DNA of 64,000 bases, taken from Peribacillus frigoritolerans_B. Lineage in GTDB: Bacteria > Bacillota > Bacilli > Bacillales > DSM-1321. Under the pieces are notes generated by a model, which saw only the letters and a program-made list of their open reading frames with translations, was not told the origin of the DNA and did not search any database. The stretch covers positions 238,713 through 302,712 of the forward strand of contig NZ_JBIWES010000006.1 in NCBI RefSeq assembly GCF_044762665.1. Direction: 5' to 3'. This document shows, one piece after another, positions 11,701-21,400 of the stretch. A program made the translations under genes and the position numbers. The stretch's first letter is position 1. Each line of letters starts with the position of its first letter.

Positions 11701-13337
11701 TTGAGTATGGAATCATAACCGAATTATGCGGCGGGACACATATGAAACGAAATAGGCCGATCATCAGTTTTAATAATTTAGGTAGATTTCACCAAAACAA
11801 TGAATGGGCTGCAAAAGAGGTCATCTTTTTTAGTGAACAAGATATTCAACATAATTCCTATACCGAACATGAAGTCGATATCGAATTGCTTGTAGTGAAT
11901 GAGGAGCAAACCATAAAAATAAACTATAACAGACATTTCGTAAGAGAAGATTTTGAGCAATATATTCAACACAATATGCCGGAATTGTTACGGACATTGG
12001 AAGAAGAAACATTGGGAAAACAGATGTACCGTCCGGAAGACTTTCCATTGGTGGATATGCCCGAAGAGGAACTTAACCAACTATTGCACAAAGAAACAAG
12101 AATTGTTGATATTTATGAATTGACGGCTTTGCAAAAAGGGATGTTGTACCATAGCTTGTTTGATAGTGAAAGCAGCCAGTATAAAGTGCAACTCATTTTT
12201 GATATTAAAGGTTTTCTGGACGTCGAAAAATTAAAGAATGCCATTGTGACAACTGCAGGGAAACATGACATTTTAAAAACCAAATTATATTCAAGCAGAA
12301 AAGGGGTATTCTACCAACTGTTAATGAGTTCCATGGATACCGAGATTGAATATGAAGAACTAATTGATCATCAAGAGAACTTGGAAAAGTTGTTAGCAGA
12401 TCAATATAAGATCATAGATATCGAGAACAATAAGTTGAATCGCTTCATGATCGTTAAGCTTGCGGAAAATGAATACCAATTAATATGGACATTCCATCAT
12501 ATTATTATGGATGGTTGGAGCTATTCGATGGTGATAAATGACATTTTTGCTTCTTATTATTCAATAGCAACATCACCATCCGTGAGTGCTTCATTTAAAA
12601 AGTATGTTGAATATATGAAAGATTATACGAGTAATAAGGAGCTGCGGGACTATTGGGCAGGGAAATTGGAAGGTGCTCGAAATTCCGGATCTAGTTTAAT
12701 GGGAGTGTTGGAAGGCGAGGGGTACATTGAGAATAGCTACTTGAAAGTATTGGATGAGGAATTAAGTGATTCCATTCAACGATTCTGTCAGGAGCACAAG
12801 ATTACCATGAATACTTTCTTTCTAACCATTTGGTTAGCCACTTTGAAAGAAGTAAAAGGAACGGAAAATGTATGCTGCGGCGTAGTGACATCCGGCAGGA
12901 ATATTCCTGTCCAAAATATTGAGTCCATGGTTGGTCCATTTATCAATACTGTGCCGTTTATCAAGCATATCAGCCACGAAAAGACCTATATGGAAATACT
13001 GGATGAAGTTCAAAATGAATTTTTGGAATTAAGTGCCTATGAGAATACACCGTTATCAGAGATTTATGAGTGGGCTAATTTGGAAAACCAATTATTTGAA
13101 TCATTATATGCTTTTGAAAACTATCCCGTGAAACTAGCTAATAATGATGAAATTAACGTGAGTTTGAAAGAAGGGCGGGAAACGACCCATTATCCAATCG
13201 TCATCATCATCACCCCTGGTTCAAGTGTTCAAATTAAATTTAATGAGGCAGCGGTCAATCCAAAGTTAAGGTCATCAGTACTTTCTATATTTAATCAAAT
13301 CTTAAGTGAAATGTTGGAAAAATTGAAAGTGAAATGA
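5799..13337 (+). CDS. Nonribosomal peptide synthetase 1: A(Thr)-T-C-A(Leu)-T-E-C
   Basis: A 2512-residue synthetase that starts the peptide. It opens directly with an A domain (residues 1-500), so there is no N-acylating or formylating starter. The first carrier (Ser near 546) has the motif ESGMNSLS instead of GGHS. Then follow C (HHIIFDG near 736), A2 (TSGTTGKPKG near 1217), carrier CGGDS near 1594, an epimerase (HHLLVDGVSW near 1780 with EGHGRE) and a C-terminal C domain (HHIIMDG near 2232). Specificity residues that I aligned by eye read DFWNIGMVHK for A1, the classical Thr code, and DAWFLGNVVK for A2, a classical Leu code. The product passed on should be L-Thr-D-Leu. The last C domain has no carrier of its own and must work with the stand-alone carrier encoded next. 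ATGs at 5799, 5802 and 5808 are all possible starts. Confidence 0.95.
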   Translation: MMNMNSLANLFEESVREYGDNIAVRNKDRQFTYKETNILANKMAMYIKDKGINKGDNVGIYIEKSEHVLFLIIALLKSGVTYVPIDPKSPDKRVKHIIKNSELKLLIGDKSNISDIDCNYVSIDEVIENSKEMTGENLHTLIDPEDPAYIIFTSGSTGKPKGVCVSHENVMNLFYGCADLFEFNNKDKWTFFHSYAFDFSVWEMWGAWIYGGEVVVVSFEESRNPISFVELLISTETTVFNCTPSAFFEVSGELINRQNELSLKYIIFGGEALNFKKLTQWFSPENGRLPKLINMYGITETTVHVTYKEIANSDVEKGITNIGKVLPHLGFKVMNQNGEEVTGDEEGELYVSGKGVSLGYYKNPMMNKMKFTDIDNVRYYKSGDVVKLLDDGDLQYISRNDEQVQLRGFRIELGEIESAYNDLQNIKNAVVTMDKAFNDDMHLFLYYVADEELAAGYLRESVKSSLPTYMIPSYFIKVDNIPLTVNGKLDKSLLPKFIIKDCEAPSNIKSPADKTISEKVRELVVSIIGNGVINNNHSLLESGMNSLSIMRLIVNIKNQFQIEIAPSVLLENDTIMKLSQVIEARQKEEVKQEYTPINMNARNTYPLTYEQENLWFIHQTNVDKSLYNIVFSYEIAGAVNEGNLELSLDKLSNKHQILKSVIREEAGMGILAFDESIHHYINYFDVSDIPSDMQEEKMNHFVKEETERQFDLGNGPLLSITLVKTNEREYQLLCNIHHIIFDGWSIPLMINDWFAIYEQIENGQRNDEDNQSIQYGDYALWQKNSPNYVTSKDNEFWSNELTALRQKSFLQYDHQKAGEGKSTSDIISFLLPKEIQDNLESLHKKTKSTLFMSLLTAYQTFLSVYFDEGEVVVGSPLAKRNHVETEQLIGYFVNTLPFKLNVSQEDSFEEILRKNIKNIAGVFDHQNLPTKEILKYISAERTMGNTPLFDTVFVLQNNQKEKLAYRNFKLKPKKINTFKAKFDLVVQAEEMDEDDLVISFEFNKSLFNKTTIQRMASNFQHWLQEVTTQENKRIKDITYLEPEQLQSIIEMGTGNVNQEVEDHRFEDVITRFEKKVRTNFTDVAIVHGDEQVTYSELNARANQVAQRLFLNHVGVEDRIGIFMDRSINMVTAILAIMKVGAAYVPLDPSQPVSRLKHMIEDSQITYCLSNEAGLPKYPGDEGKLLCIEDILKEREMECSEFDSRKISESDLAYIIYTSGTTGKPKGVMIEHGGLANLCNWHINYYSVDGNDAAVLVSNTSFDASVWEIFPYLTNGNKLLILDYYDLLDVEILSEKMEKEKVTLAFFSTGLLEQLFINDMKFPESIRAILTGGDRLKTIPDRLSFDLYNNYGPTEGTVVSTAYKVLPSDDTVIPIGRPILNAEAYVFNSRMKPTPIGQIGELYIGGKGIARGYINNPEKNDESFIPNPFSPSRKLYKTGDLVKYAEDGNLLFAGRADDQVKIRGYRIELGEVSAVLNKCTGIKDCFIAIKEESKSKKFIIAYYIADNDLEENYIRDYMKNHLPHYMIPSYFIKLESFPLTVNGKVDAKSLPDTKTNSEGANSKSVINGTEQKLLKIWKEVLNNQEITIFDNFFQCGGDSILSIQICSLAKKENLHITSKNIFEKQSIEELAKVVELTGDLTITQSDVFGKAPFTPIQSWFFTQQINNYNHWNQSVTLKGYPQLNEKRLQRIMAHIVRHHDGLRSRFNREESFSQVEEHIDPSENWTLNYVNLSNVNKDKQEREIARLGIDAQQGINISNGPLMKIVCINTDQNEHEIIWIIHHLLVDGVSWRILIEDFDQLYMQDINNQELKLDSKTTSYKEWANSLNQYKNSIPLGIKEYWLNEHDTAYENALVKTGNVYDGKSFEMKLNKEITNKIYNEMRKAYKASIDEIYLSIFAALIGKYFNKKDIHFTLEGHGREELFAGVDLSRTVGWFTTMCPVYIENKESISNTIQGTKKKLRTLPNKGIEYGIITELCGGTHMKRNRPIISFNNLGRFHQNNEWAAKEVIFFSEQDIQHNSYTEHEVDIELLVVNEEQTIKINYNRHFVREDFEQYIQHNMPELLRTLEEETLGKQMYRPEDFPLVDMPEEELNQLLHKETRIVDIYELTALQKGMLYHSLFDSESSQYKVQLIFDIKGFLDVEKLKNAIVTTAGKHDILKTKLYSSRKGVFYQLLMSSMDTEIEYEELIDHQENLEKLLADQYKIIDIENNKLNRFMIVKLAENEYQLIWTFHHIIMDGWSYSMVINDIFASYYSIATSPSVSASFKKYVEYMKDYTSNKELRDYWAGKLEGARNSGSSLMGVLEGEGYIENSYLKVLDEELSDSIQRFCQEHKITMNTFFLTIWLATLKEVKGTENVCCGVVTSGRNIPVQNIESMVGPFINTVPFIKHISHEKTYMEILDEVQNEFLELSAYENTPLSEIYEWANLENQLFESLYAFENYPVKLANNDEINVSLKEGRETTHYPIVIIITPGSSVQIKFNEAAVNPKLRSSVLSIFNQILSEMLEKLKVK

Positions 13338-13347
13338 GGGGAAATAT

Positions 13348-13614
13348 ATGGAGACAACAATTACGGTGAAGGAAAGGTTAATTGAGGAAAAGCTTATTGG
13401 ATTTTGGAGGGAAATTTTAGAACAAGAAACAATAGATACAGATTCCAACTTCTTTGACTTAGGAGGGAATTCCCTTTTGGCCATGCAATTTATACAAATG
13501 GTGAAGAATAACCTGGGAGTGAGATTACCAATCAAAGTCATGTTCGAACAGTCCACCATCCAGGAACTATCTGTACTCATCAAACAATTGGACGATATGA
13601 ATAAGTTAAGTTGA
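13348..13614 (+). CDS. Stand-alone peptidyl carrier protein
   Basis: An 88-residue free carrier domain with the phosphopantetheine motif FFDLGGNSLLAM (Ser near residue 48) and the four-helix pattern of T domains. It begins 10 bases after NRPS 1, with GAGGGGAA upstream. NRPS 1 ends in a C domain and NRPS 2 begins with one, so this protein most simply carries residue 3 of the peptide. No A domain belongs to it; an A domain on another protein must load it. Free carriers inside a linear NRPS line are uncommon, and this one fills an exact gap in the domain order. Confidence 0.9.
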   Translation: METTITVKERLIEEKLIGFWREILEQETIDTDSNFFDLGGNSLLAMQFIQMVKNNLGVRLPIKVMFEQSTIQELSVLIKQLDDMNKLS

Positions 13615-13641
13615 ATGGAAAAGAATTGAGGTGTTTTATCT

Positions 13642-16600
13642 ATGAACAGGATGATCAGTGAAACGGAAGATAGGCTATTAAACTTGATTTCAATTGTTAT
13701 CGAACCTATTAAAATATCACTATTAGAGGACATGAATGAATCATTAAGCACAAATGAAAAAAAAGATGAGTTTTTGTCTTCGATAAAACAGGAGTTTGGT
13801 ATTCAATTAACACCGGAAATCATTTCAAGTCAATGGAATATAGAAAAACTGGCAAGTTTCCTGGACATGCTCCTCGAAATGAGGGAAGTCGAGGTAAATA
13901 AGCCTTATAAACGCGGGAAAAGTGAAGGAATGCTTTCTCATAATCAAGATCGAATGTATCTGTTTGACAGCCTGAATGAAAGGAAAATGCTCTATAATAT
14001 GCCATTTAAATTCATTTTAAATGGCGTAGTGGATACTGATGACCTGCAACAGGCATTAGATTTCATGATTGACCGCCATGAAACTTTGCGAACTAATTTC
14101 AAGGGTGAAGAACATCAAATCCTTCAATTCTTATCAAAAAAAAGCAGAAACATAATTGCCTATGAAGACTGTCGGGATTTAGATCCCGAAGTCAGTAATA
14201 TAATGGTCACCTCCCATCTTACTGAAGAAATGGAAAGATGCTTCGACCTGGAAAATGATCATTTATTTAATATGAAACTATTTCGAGTTGACGAAGAAAT
14301 GCATTATTTAGTATGCAATTTTCACCATATCATTTTTGATGGAGTATCGTTTGTCACCTTTTTCGAAGAGTTATTGGAGATTTATGAAAGAATTCAAACA
14401 GGCAGGGTTGGGGATATTCCTCCTCTGGACATGCAATATTTAGATTATGCTGTCTGGCATAAGGAGTGGGTCAAGGAAAGTACGCCAAGCCAAAGGAGGT
14501 TTTGGGAAAGTTATTTAGATCAAGAGGAAGAAGCATTAGAACTTCCATTTGACTTTCAACGTCCAAAATCACCTTCTTACTCAGGGGAAAGACTGGAAAT
14601 GGACATAACGGATGAACTTCGTGTATTGATAGACAGGGTTTTAAAGGAGAATGGTACGACTTTATATGCTTTTATGATGACAGCCTATCAAGTGTTTTTA
14701 AGTCAGTATACCGGGAAGAATCAAATCGTTGTCGGGAGTACCGTGGCAAACCGTGGCCAAGAAGAATTTGCCCGGACAGTTGGATGCTTTGTCAATACGC
14801 TGCCATTGAAGTTAACCGTGGATGCCACGGAATCATTTCATGAAATATTGAACCGGAATCGTAAAGTGATTTTGGATGTATTGGAACATCAGGCTTTTCC
14901 ATTTGAAAAAATCGTGGAAATCATTAATCCAGACAGGGATCTCAGCCATTCCCCATTGTTCCAAACAGCTTTGGCAATGGAAGAAAGCTTTGATGGGAAC
15001 TTTAGCAATTCATTCTTCACTCTTGAACAAGACAAATTCGAAATTCCTTATTCAAATTATGACCTGACTATAAAGGTGAAGGGGTCTCATGATCTAATCC
15101 TGGAATTCGAGTATTCCGATGAACTTTTCAGACGGGAAACAATTGAAAGACTCATGTTGAGTTTCGAAAAATGGTTATTCCAAATCTGCAGAAATGCAGA
15201 TATGCCTATCTGTCATTTGCAGTATTTAGATGACAATCAAATGAATCAATTGTTAATTGGGTGGCAAGGTGAGGTTTCGGATGCACATCAAAATGAGACG
15301 ATTACCACCATATTCAAAAGAATCGTTAAGAAGCATTCAAACAAATTAGCCGTTGCTGATAATGGTCAGACCATTACTTATTCGGAATTAGATCAAAGAT
15401 CGAATGTGATTGCGAAATTGGTTAGAAATAAAATCGAAAATGGTTCTAATAAGGTAGGCCTGCATGTAAATAGATCGATTGATATGGTAATCGGCATGTT
15501 GGGAATCATTAAAGCCGGATGTGCATACGTTCCGCTTGATCCTATGCTGCCAGCTGAAAGATTGGAATATATCATCAATGATTCGAAAATGGATATATGC
15601 ATTACGAATCAAGTTGAGGTTCCTGCCATTAAAAAAATAGCTAAAGTGATTGATCTAGAATCCGTACATTACGTGGATACCGAGTGCTGTAACGAATCCA
15701 TTGCACCTTCCGATCTGGCTTACATAATCTATACTTCGGGAACGACAGGAAAACCCAAAGGTGTCATGTTATCTCATAGAGGAGTAGTGAATTTAATAAT
15801 AAGTCAAAACAAATACTTACAACTTGATGAGACCTCAAAGGCATTACAATTTGCCACGTTTAATTTTGACGCTTCTATATATGAGATTTTTGGGAGCTTA
15901 TTAAATGGTGCAGAGCTGCATATCGGGAATAATAAGGAGGAAATGTTTGATTTATTCGCATTGGAAAATCAAATCAAAAGTGAAAAGTTAACGCATCTAG
16001 TATTGCCGCCTGCAGTATTACAAGAGCTCAATATAGAGGGATCCCATGTGAAATTCGTTGGTTCAGCCGGATCTGAATGTCCAATAGCTTTGCTGGATCG
16101 CTATCAAACTATAAATTTTTATAATGCCTATGGTCCAACGGAATATTCAGTATGGACCACGTTTGAAATGTTTAAAGCGCATGAAAACAATGAGACTACT
16201 AATAATAAAGTATCGATAGGCAAACCAATCCTGAATACCGACGTCTATTTATTAAGTCCTGAGCAAAGACTCGTCCCGATAGGTGCAGCAGGGGAAATAT
16301 ATATTGGTGGTGAAGGGTTAGCCGTTGGATATGTGAATAATGATGATTTAACAAAAGAAAAGTTCATTGAACATCCTTTTAAAGCTGGAAAGCGTTTGTA
16401 TCGCAGCGGTGACCTTGCAAAATTCACGAGCGATGGTGAGTTGATTTTTCTGGGGCGTAAAGATAATCAAGTGAAAATAAGAGGTTTCCGTGTGGAAGTT
16501 GATGAGATTTCGGTCAATCTCAATGCATATCCGCAAGTAAGTGACTCATTCATTAAGGTTCAGGATCAGCCAAACTTAAATAAACAAATAATCGCTTATT

Positions 16601-18360
16601 TCACATCCAAACAACAAGTTGATTACGATCACTTAAAAGCATTTTTAAAAGAGAGATTACCAAGTTACATGATTCCTTCATTCTTTATGCAAGTGGACAA
16701 ATTTCCATTAAATGCAAATGGGAAAATTGATTCAGCGCTTCTTCCGGTGCCAGTAACTAGGAGCAATACATTGGAAGAACCTGAGACGTTCAATGAGAAA
16801 GTGCTTCTTCAAATTTTTAAAAGTGTCTTAGGGTTAGATGATATCAGTATCCGAGATAACTTTTTTGAACTTGGCGGCGATTCCATTCAGAGCATTCAAA
16901 TATGTTCACTAGCAAGGCAGGAAAGTATAATCATTAGTCCAAAATCAATTTTTGAAAATCAAACGGTAGCAGAGCTGGCAGCGATCGCGAAAACCGAAAA
17001 TAAGGTCATGATCCAACCTATAGCCACTAGGGGGAATGTGGAACTGACCCCCATCCAAGAATGGTTCTTTGCAGAACACACGACTTCCATCAATCATTGG
17101 AACCAGTCTATTGTTTTTAGTAAAGATGCCCGTGTCCAAATGGAGGACATGGAAAAAATTCTATCTCAAATCGTGGAACATCATGATGGATTGTTAACCC
17201 TATTTAAAAAACAAGACAATAAATATATCGGGAATATAGACTCCGAACACAAAACATGGGAGTTAGTCTATAAGGATATACATCATTTAGATGAAGAAAC
17301 GCGGATGAAAATGAGAGATGAATGGGAAAGCAAGGCTCAAGGTTCATTGGACATAAGTAATGGACCGATCATGAAAATGCTTGTTTTAAAAGAACAATCG
17401 AACAAATATCGCTTCTTTTGGGTAATCCATCATTTATTGATTGATGCAGTTTCCTGGAGGATTTTACTTGAAGATTTCAATACTCTCCATGATCAAGCAT
17501 TAAACAATCAAACAGGGAAGCTGGCTTATAAAACTTCATCATTCAAAGACTGGTCAAACTTCTTGAGGAAATACAATGAATCGTTGATGGACCCTGAAAC
17601 ACTCCGTTATTGGGAACAAAAAACAAAAAGTGAAATAACGGATTTTAAAATAGCGGAAGACTTTATAGCTAAAGAAGAAAGTACGATGGAGAAATCATTC
17701 GGTGAAGAAGAAACTGAATTATTGATCCAGGAATTAACAAGGCAATCTAAAGCGACTGTAGAAGAAGTATTGTTGTCATTAATCGCAAAGGGTTTGAAAC
17801 AATCTTTGGATGTAAAGAACTTTTGGATGGAAGTAGAAGGGCATGGCAGGGAAATGGTGGACGAAACAATCGATGTTACTAGGACCGTTGGCTGGTTTAC
17901 AGCGATGTATCCAATATTGCTGCATTCAGATGAGACGTTTGACGACACTTTAAGAAACACGAAGAATGCCATAAGGGAAATCCCAAATAAGGGTCTTGAT
18001 TATGGCGTCATCAAGTATTTACGACCTGGGGTCATTCAGGAGCCGGATATCCACGTGACTTTCAATTACTTAGGAAGATTGGATTCTCAATTTGAATCAT
18101 CCAATAGCAGGGATTTTGGTGAGTTTGAAAATAAACCAAAACTGCATTTCCTGTCATTTATTCAGGACGGAAAACTAATCATAAAAATCATTTCAAAATT
18201 AGCCGCAGAAAAGATGAACTTAATAATAGAAGCTATTGGTAAAGTCGTCATGGAAATCAAGGGAACTGAATTTGACCAAGGTTCTTTAATAGAAAGTGAT
18301 TTTCCGGATGCGATACTCACTGAGGAAGATTTGTTTCATATATTGAATTCTAATAAATAA
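13642..18360 (+). CDS. Nonribosomal peptide synthetase 2: (carrier-like)-C-A-T-E
   Basis: A 1572-residue synthetase adding and epimerising residue 4. Residues 1-90 look like a T domain that lost its motif: the C-terminal half resembles the free carrier encoded upstream, but no GGxS is present. C follows (FHHIIFDGVS near 228), then A (TSGTTGKPKG near 700), T (LGGDSIQS near 1078) and E (HHLLIDAVSW near 1262; the usual DG is DA). The A-domain residues read approximately DAYVFGAVWK. I know no exact match; the pattern is nearest to Tyr/Trp-type codes, so an aromatic residue is a weak guess. The C domain is of the type that would accept an L-residue from the free carrier. It ends with E and hands a D-residue to NRPS 3. 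Confidence 0.93.
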   Translation: MNRMISETEDRLLNLISIVIEPIKISLLEDMNESLSTNEKKDEFLSSIKQEFGIQLTPEIISSQWNIEKLASFLDMLLEMREVEVNKPYKRGKSEGMLSHNQDRMYLFDSLNERKMLYNMPFKFILNGVVDTDDLQQALDFMIDRHETLRTNFKGEEHQILQFLSKKSRNIIAYEDCRDLDPEVSNIMVTSHLTEEMERCFDLENDHLFNMKLFRVDEEMHYLVCNFHHIIFDGVSFVTFFEELLEIYERIQTGRVGDIPPLDMQYLDYAVWHKEWVKESTPSQRRFWESYLDQEEEALELPFDFQRPKSPSYSGERLEMDITDELRVLIDRVLKENGTTLYAFMMTAYQVFLSQYTGKNQIVVGSTVANRGQEEFARTVGCFVNTLPLKLTVDATESFHEILNRNRKVILDVLEHQAFPFEKIVEIINPDRDLSHSPLFQTALAMEESFDGNFSNSFFTLEQDKFEIPYSNYDLTIKVKGSHDLILEFEYSDELFRRETIERLMLSFEKWLFQICRNADMPICHLQYLDDNQMNQLLIGWQGEVSDAHQNETITTIFKRIVKKHSNKLAVADNGQTITYSELDQRSNVIAKLVRNKIENGSNKVGLHVNRSIDMVIGMLGIIKAGCAYVPLDPMLPAERLEYIINDSKMDICITNQVEVPAIKKIAKVIDLESVHYVDTECCNESIAPSDLAYIIYTSGTTGKPKGVMLSHRGVVNLIISQNKYLQLDETSKALQFATFNFDASIYEIFGSLLNGAELHIGNNKEEMFDLFALENQIKSEKLTHLVLPPAVLQELNIEGSHVKFVGSAGSECPIALLDRYQTINFYNAYGPTEYSVWTTFEMFKAHENNETTNNKVSIGKPILNTDVYLLSPEQRLVPIGAAGEIYIGGEGLAVGYVNNDDLTKEKFIEHPFKAGKRLYRSGDLAKFTSDGELIFLGRKDNQVKIRGFRVEVDEISVNLNAYPQVSDSFIKVQDQPNLNKQIIAYFTSKQQVDYDHLKAFLKERLPSYMIPSFFMQVDKFPLNANGKIDSALLPVPVTRSNTLEEPETFNEKVLLQIFKSVLGLDDISIRDNFFELGGDSIQSIQICSLARQESIIISPKSIFENQTVAELAAIAKTENKVMIQPIATRGNVELTPIQEWFFAEHTTSINHWNQSIVFSKDARVQMEDMEKILSQIVEHHDGLLTLFKKQDNKYIGNIDSEHKTWELVYKDIHHLDEETRMKMRDEWESKAQGSLDISNGPIMKMLVLKEQSNKYRFFWVIHHLLIDAVSWRILLEDFNTLHDQALNNQTGKLAYKTSSFKDWSNFLRKYNESLMDPETLRYWEQKTKSEITDFKIAEDFIAKEESTMEKSFGEEETELLIQELTRQSKATVEEVLLSLIAKGLKQSLDVKNFWMEVEGHGREMVDETIDVTRTVGWFTAMYPILLHSDETFDDTLRNTKNAIREIPNKGLDYGVIKYLRPGVIQEPDIHVTFNYLGRLDSQFESSNSRDFGEFENKPKLHFLSFIQDGKLIIKIISKLAAEKMNLIIEAIGKVVMEIKGTEFDQGSLIESDFPDAILTEEDLFHILNSNK

Positions 18361-18439
18361 GGTGATTACTGGTTTAATAGAATGATTGTAGTCAGCGGGT
18401 ATGGATGACACGAAGATAATGGAATCGGGAGGCGCAAAA

Positions 18440-21400
18440 TTGGAGAAATCTATTCAGAATATCTACTCATTAACTCCGCTTCAAGAAGGAATCCTTTATG
18501 AACTGGAAATGAACAATACAGCTGAGAACCTTTACATTTCTCAAATGCGAATCAGGATAACAGGCGCTCTTGAAGTGAATGCATTGTTCGAGGCGTGGAG
18601 TCAGGTTGTAGAACGTCATGAAGCATTAAGAATGAAGGTCATCTCTAAAAATATTGAAAATAATGTTCAGGTTGTATTCAATACAATGGATTATCAACCG
18701 GAAATGATCGATATGACAGAGTTGAGTGATCATGAACAATTAAAGGAAATTCAGAGAGTGACTTCCGAATCTCAGGAGATGGATGTGAATAACTCCAATT
18801 TGATGAAACTCCAGTTAGTGAAAATTGAAGAAAATCAGTTTATCTTGATTTGGACTCATCACCATATAATTTTGGATGGCTGGAGCACCAGCATAGTCAT
18901 CGATGAACTCTTTGTTATTTACGGCCGAATTGTGGGAAAAGACTCCAAAGGACTTATTGAAAAGCCAAAGCAATATGGAGATTTTATCCGGTATATGAAT
19001 AAAACAGATGAGGAAGATTTAAATCGTTTTTGGAAAGAGCTTGCAAAGGATATTGAGCAGCCGACGATCACATTTCCCGTCATGAAACATGTGAAGGAAA
19101 ACCAACAGGAAAATGATCTCTTTTGGGAGCTGGATAAAACACAAAGTAAGCTTTTAAGAGAATTTGCCGCTAGAAACCATGTAACGCTTAATGTATTACT
19201 GCAGTTAATTTGGTCAATCCTCCTAAAGGAAATGTCCAATCAAAATCGAATAGTCTTTGGAATCGTCAGCTCTGGCAGGTCGAATAACTTATTCAAATCG
19301 GAAGAAATTGTTGGGATGCTCATTAATACGATTCCTATGATAGCTGAAATAAGCGATACAGACAGCGTTACCGATTTACTGAAACGATTCCAGGAAACAT
19401 TAAACAATATGCTGGACTACTCCCAAATTTCTTTAGTGGATATCAAAAGGCATACGAAATTAAAGAAGGACGATCCGATTTTCCAAACTTTATTTGTTTA
19501 TGAAAATTATCCGGAGGCGAAAGATGAAGGCATTAGCATTAACTGGGAGGTCGAAGGCGGAAAAGAGTCACATAGCTTTCCGTTATCGTTACAAGCCCAG
19601 GATAATAAAGAAACGGTTAAATGCAAATTGTATTTTAATACCTGCTTCTTACAGCGTTCGCTAGTAAATGATATCCAATCAGCCTTCATGCAGATTGCCC
19701 ATCAAATTACTAAAGTTCAGCAAATTGATGAAATATCTGTGGATATTGATTTTTCAAAACTTAAAAATAATGTGAGTAAAGACGATCAAGCAACGGATAG
19801 CCATTCGATCACATCCACACCAGTTAATCAAGGACTTAAAGAAATATGGCAAGAGTTTTTCTTGAACAGCGATATTAATGGTGATTTCTTTCAATTGGGC
19901 GGGCATTCGATAACAGCCATGAAAATGGTGTCTAAAATAAATAAAAGACTTGATGCGAATATGAAATTAGCTGATTTGTTTGAAAATCCTACATTGAAAA
20001 TGCTAAATCATAAGATCTTTCAGGAAATGAGTACACCTAAGAGAAATGAAACGCAGGTAGTTTCATCTTTCGTGGAAAAGACATTTTTGGAAGTCTTATC
20101 AACAAGTCAAATCGATAAAGATGCCGATTTTTTTGAAATGGGCGGACACTCGATTTTAGCCATGAAGTTATTGACAAAATTAAACAAAGAATATAATCAA
20201 ATTCTAACTTTGAAAAATATTTTTCAAAATTCTACAATCGATTCGTTGACGGCCTTCATCATTAATGAAATTTCAGATCATGACATTGAGCACATAGAAG
20301 TGCAACAAAAAGATCATGTTTTATCCAGTAACCAAGAGGCTTTATGGTTCAACGAAAAACTCAATGGTAAGACAGCCAATTATAATATCCCTCAAAAATA
20401 TAAAATTACTGGAACAGTGGATACTTCGATGCTGGAAAAAGCTATCAATCATGTCATTGATAGACATGAGATTTTGAGGACGACCGTCCGTGAAAAAGCT
20501 GGTAAAGGCTATCAGGAAATCAGGGAAGATGTATACATTAAAATAAATGAAATCGATCTCTCTGCGTTAAAGCCTGAACAGCAAACGACTCGTATGCTGC
20601 AAATTGAAGATGATGTCCAATCGGAAATCTTTGAAATTGAAAAAGGTCCTCTCATGACAGTGAAACTTGTTAAATTGAGTGAAAAAGATTTTGTTTTATT
20701 TGTGAATCTCCACCATTTCGTTTTTGACGGATGGTCAGTGAGTATATTTTTAGATGAATGGTTATCTTTTTATGACAGTGAAGTGAATGAAAAGGAACTT
20801 ATCCTTGGAAATGACTTTAAACAATATAAGGATTTTGCATTAGAGCAGAAAAACTGGTTGGAAAATAACATTAAAGAAGAATCACTATTTTGGGAAACAA
20901 ACTTATCTGGGGAATTACCTAAATTGGAGCTTCCTTTAGATACGATGCGTTCAAAAGAAAATCGCAACGATGGCAGTAGTTTTATAGTGGAACTAACAAG
21001 GGAAGAGCTCCAGGGTTTAAAGCGGATGTCCCTGGAAAAAAACTCGACTTTATTCATGACACTGCTAACGATGTACCAGTCTTTTCTAGCAAAATATACA
21101 GGTCAAAATGATATCATCGTTGGAAGTCCTTTGGCGAATAGAATGATTGAAGGGACAGAAAAATCGATAGGTTATTTTGTCAATACACTTCCCTTTAGAT
21201 TAAAGCTGGGACATGAGGAAACATTTGAAGAGATTCTTCAAAGAAATACAGACCATATCATCGACATCTATGATCATCAGCAAATGACATTGGAGAAAAT
21301 CGTTGAAGTCATTAACCCTGAAAGAAATTTAGCAAGCACTTCTTTATTTCAAACCGTCTTCATTTTACAAAATAATGCCAAAGCTGCATTGGAAAGTGAA

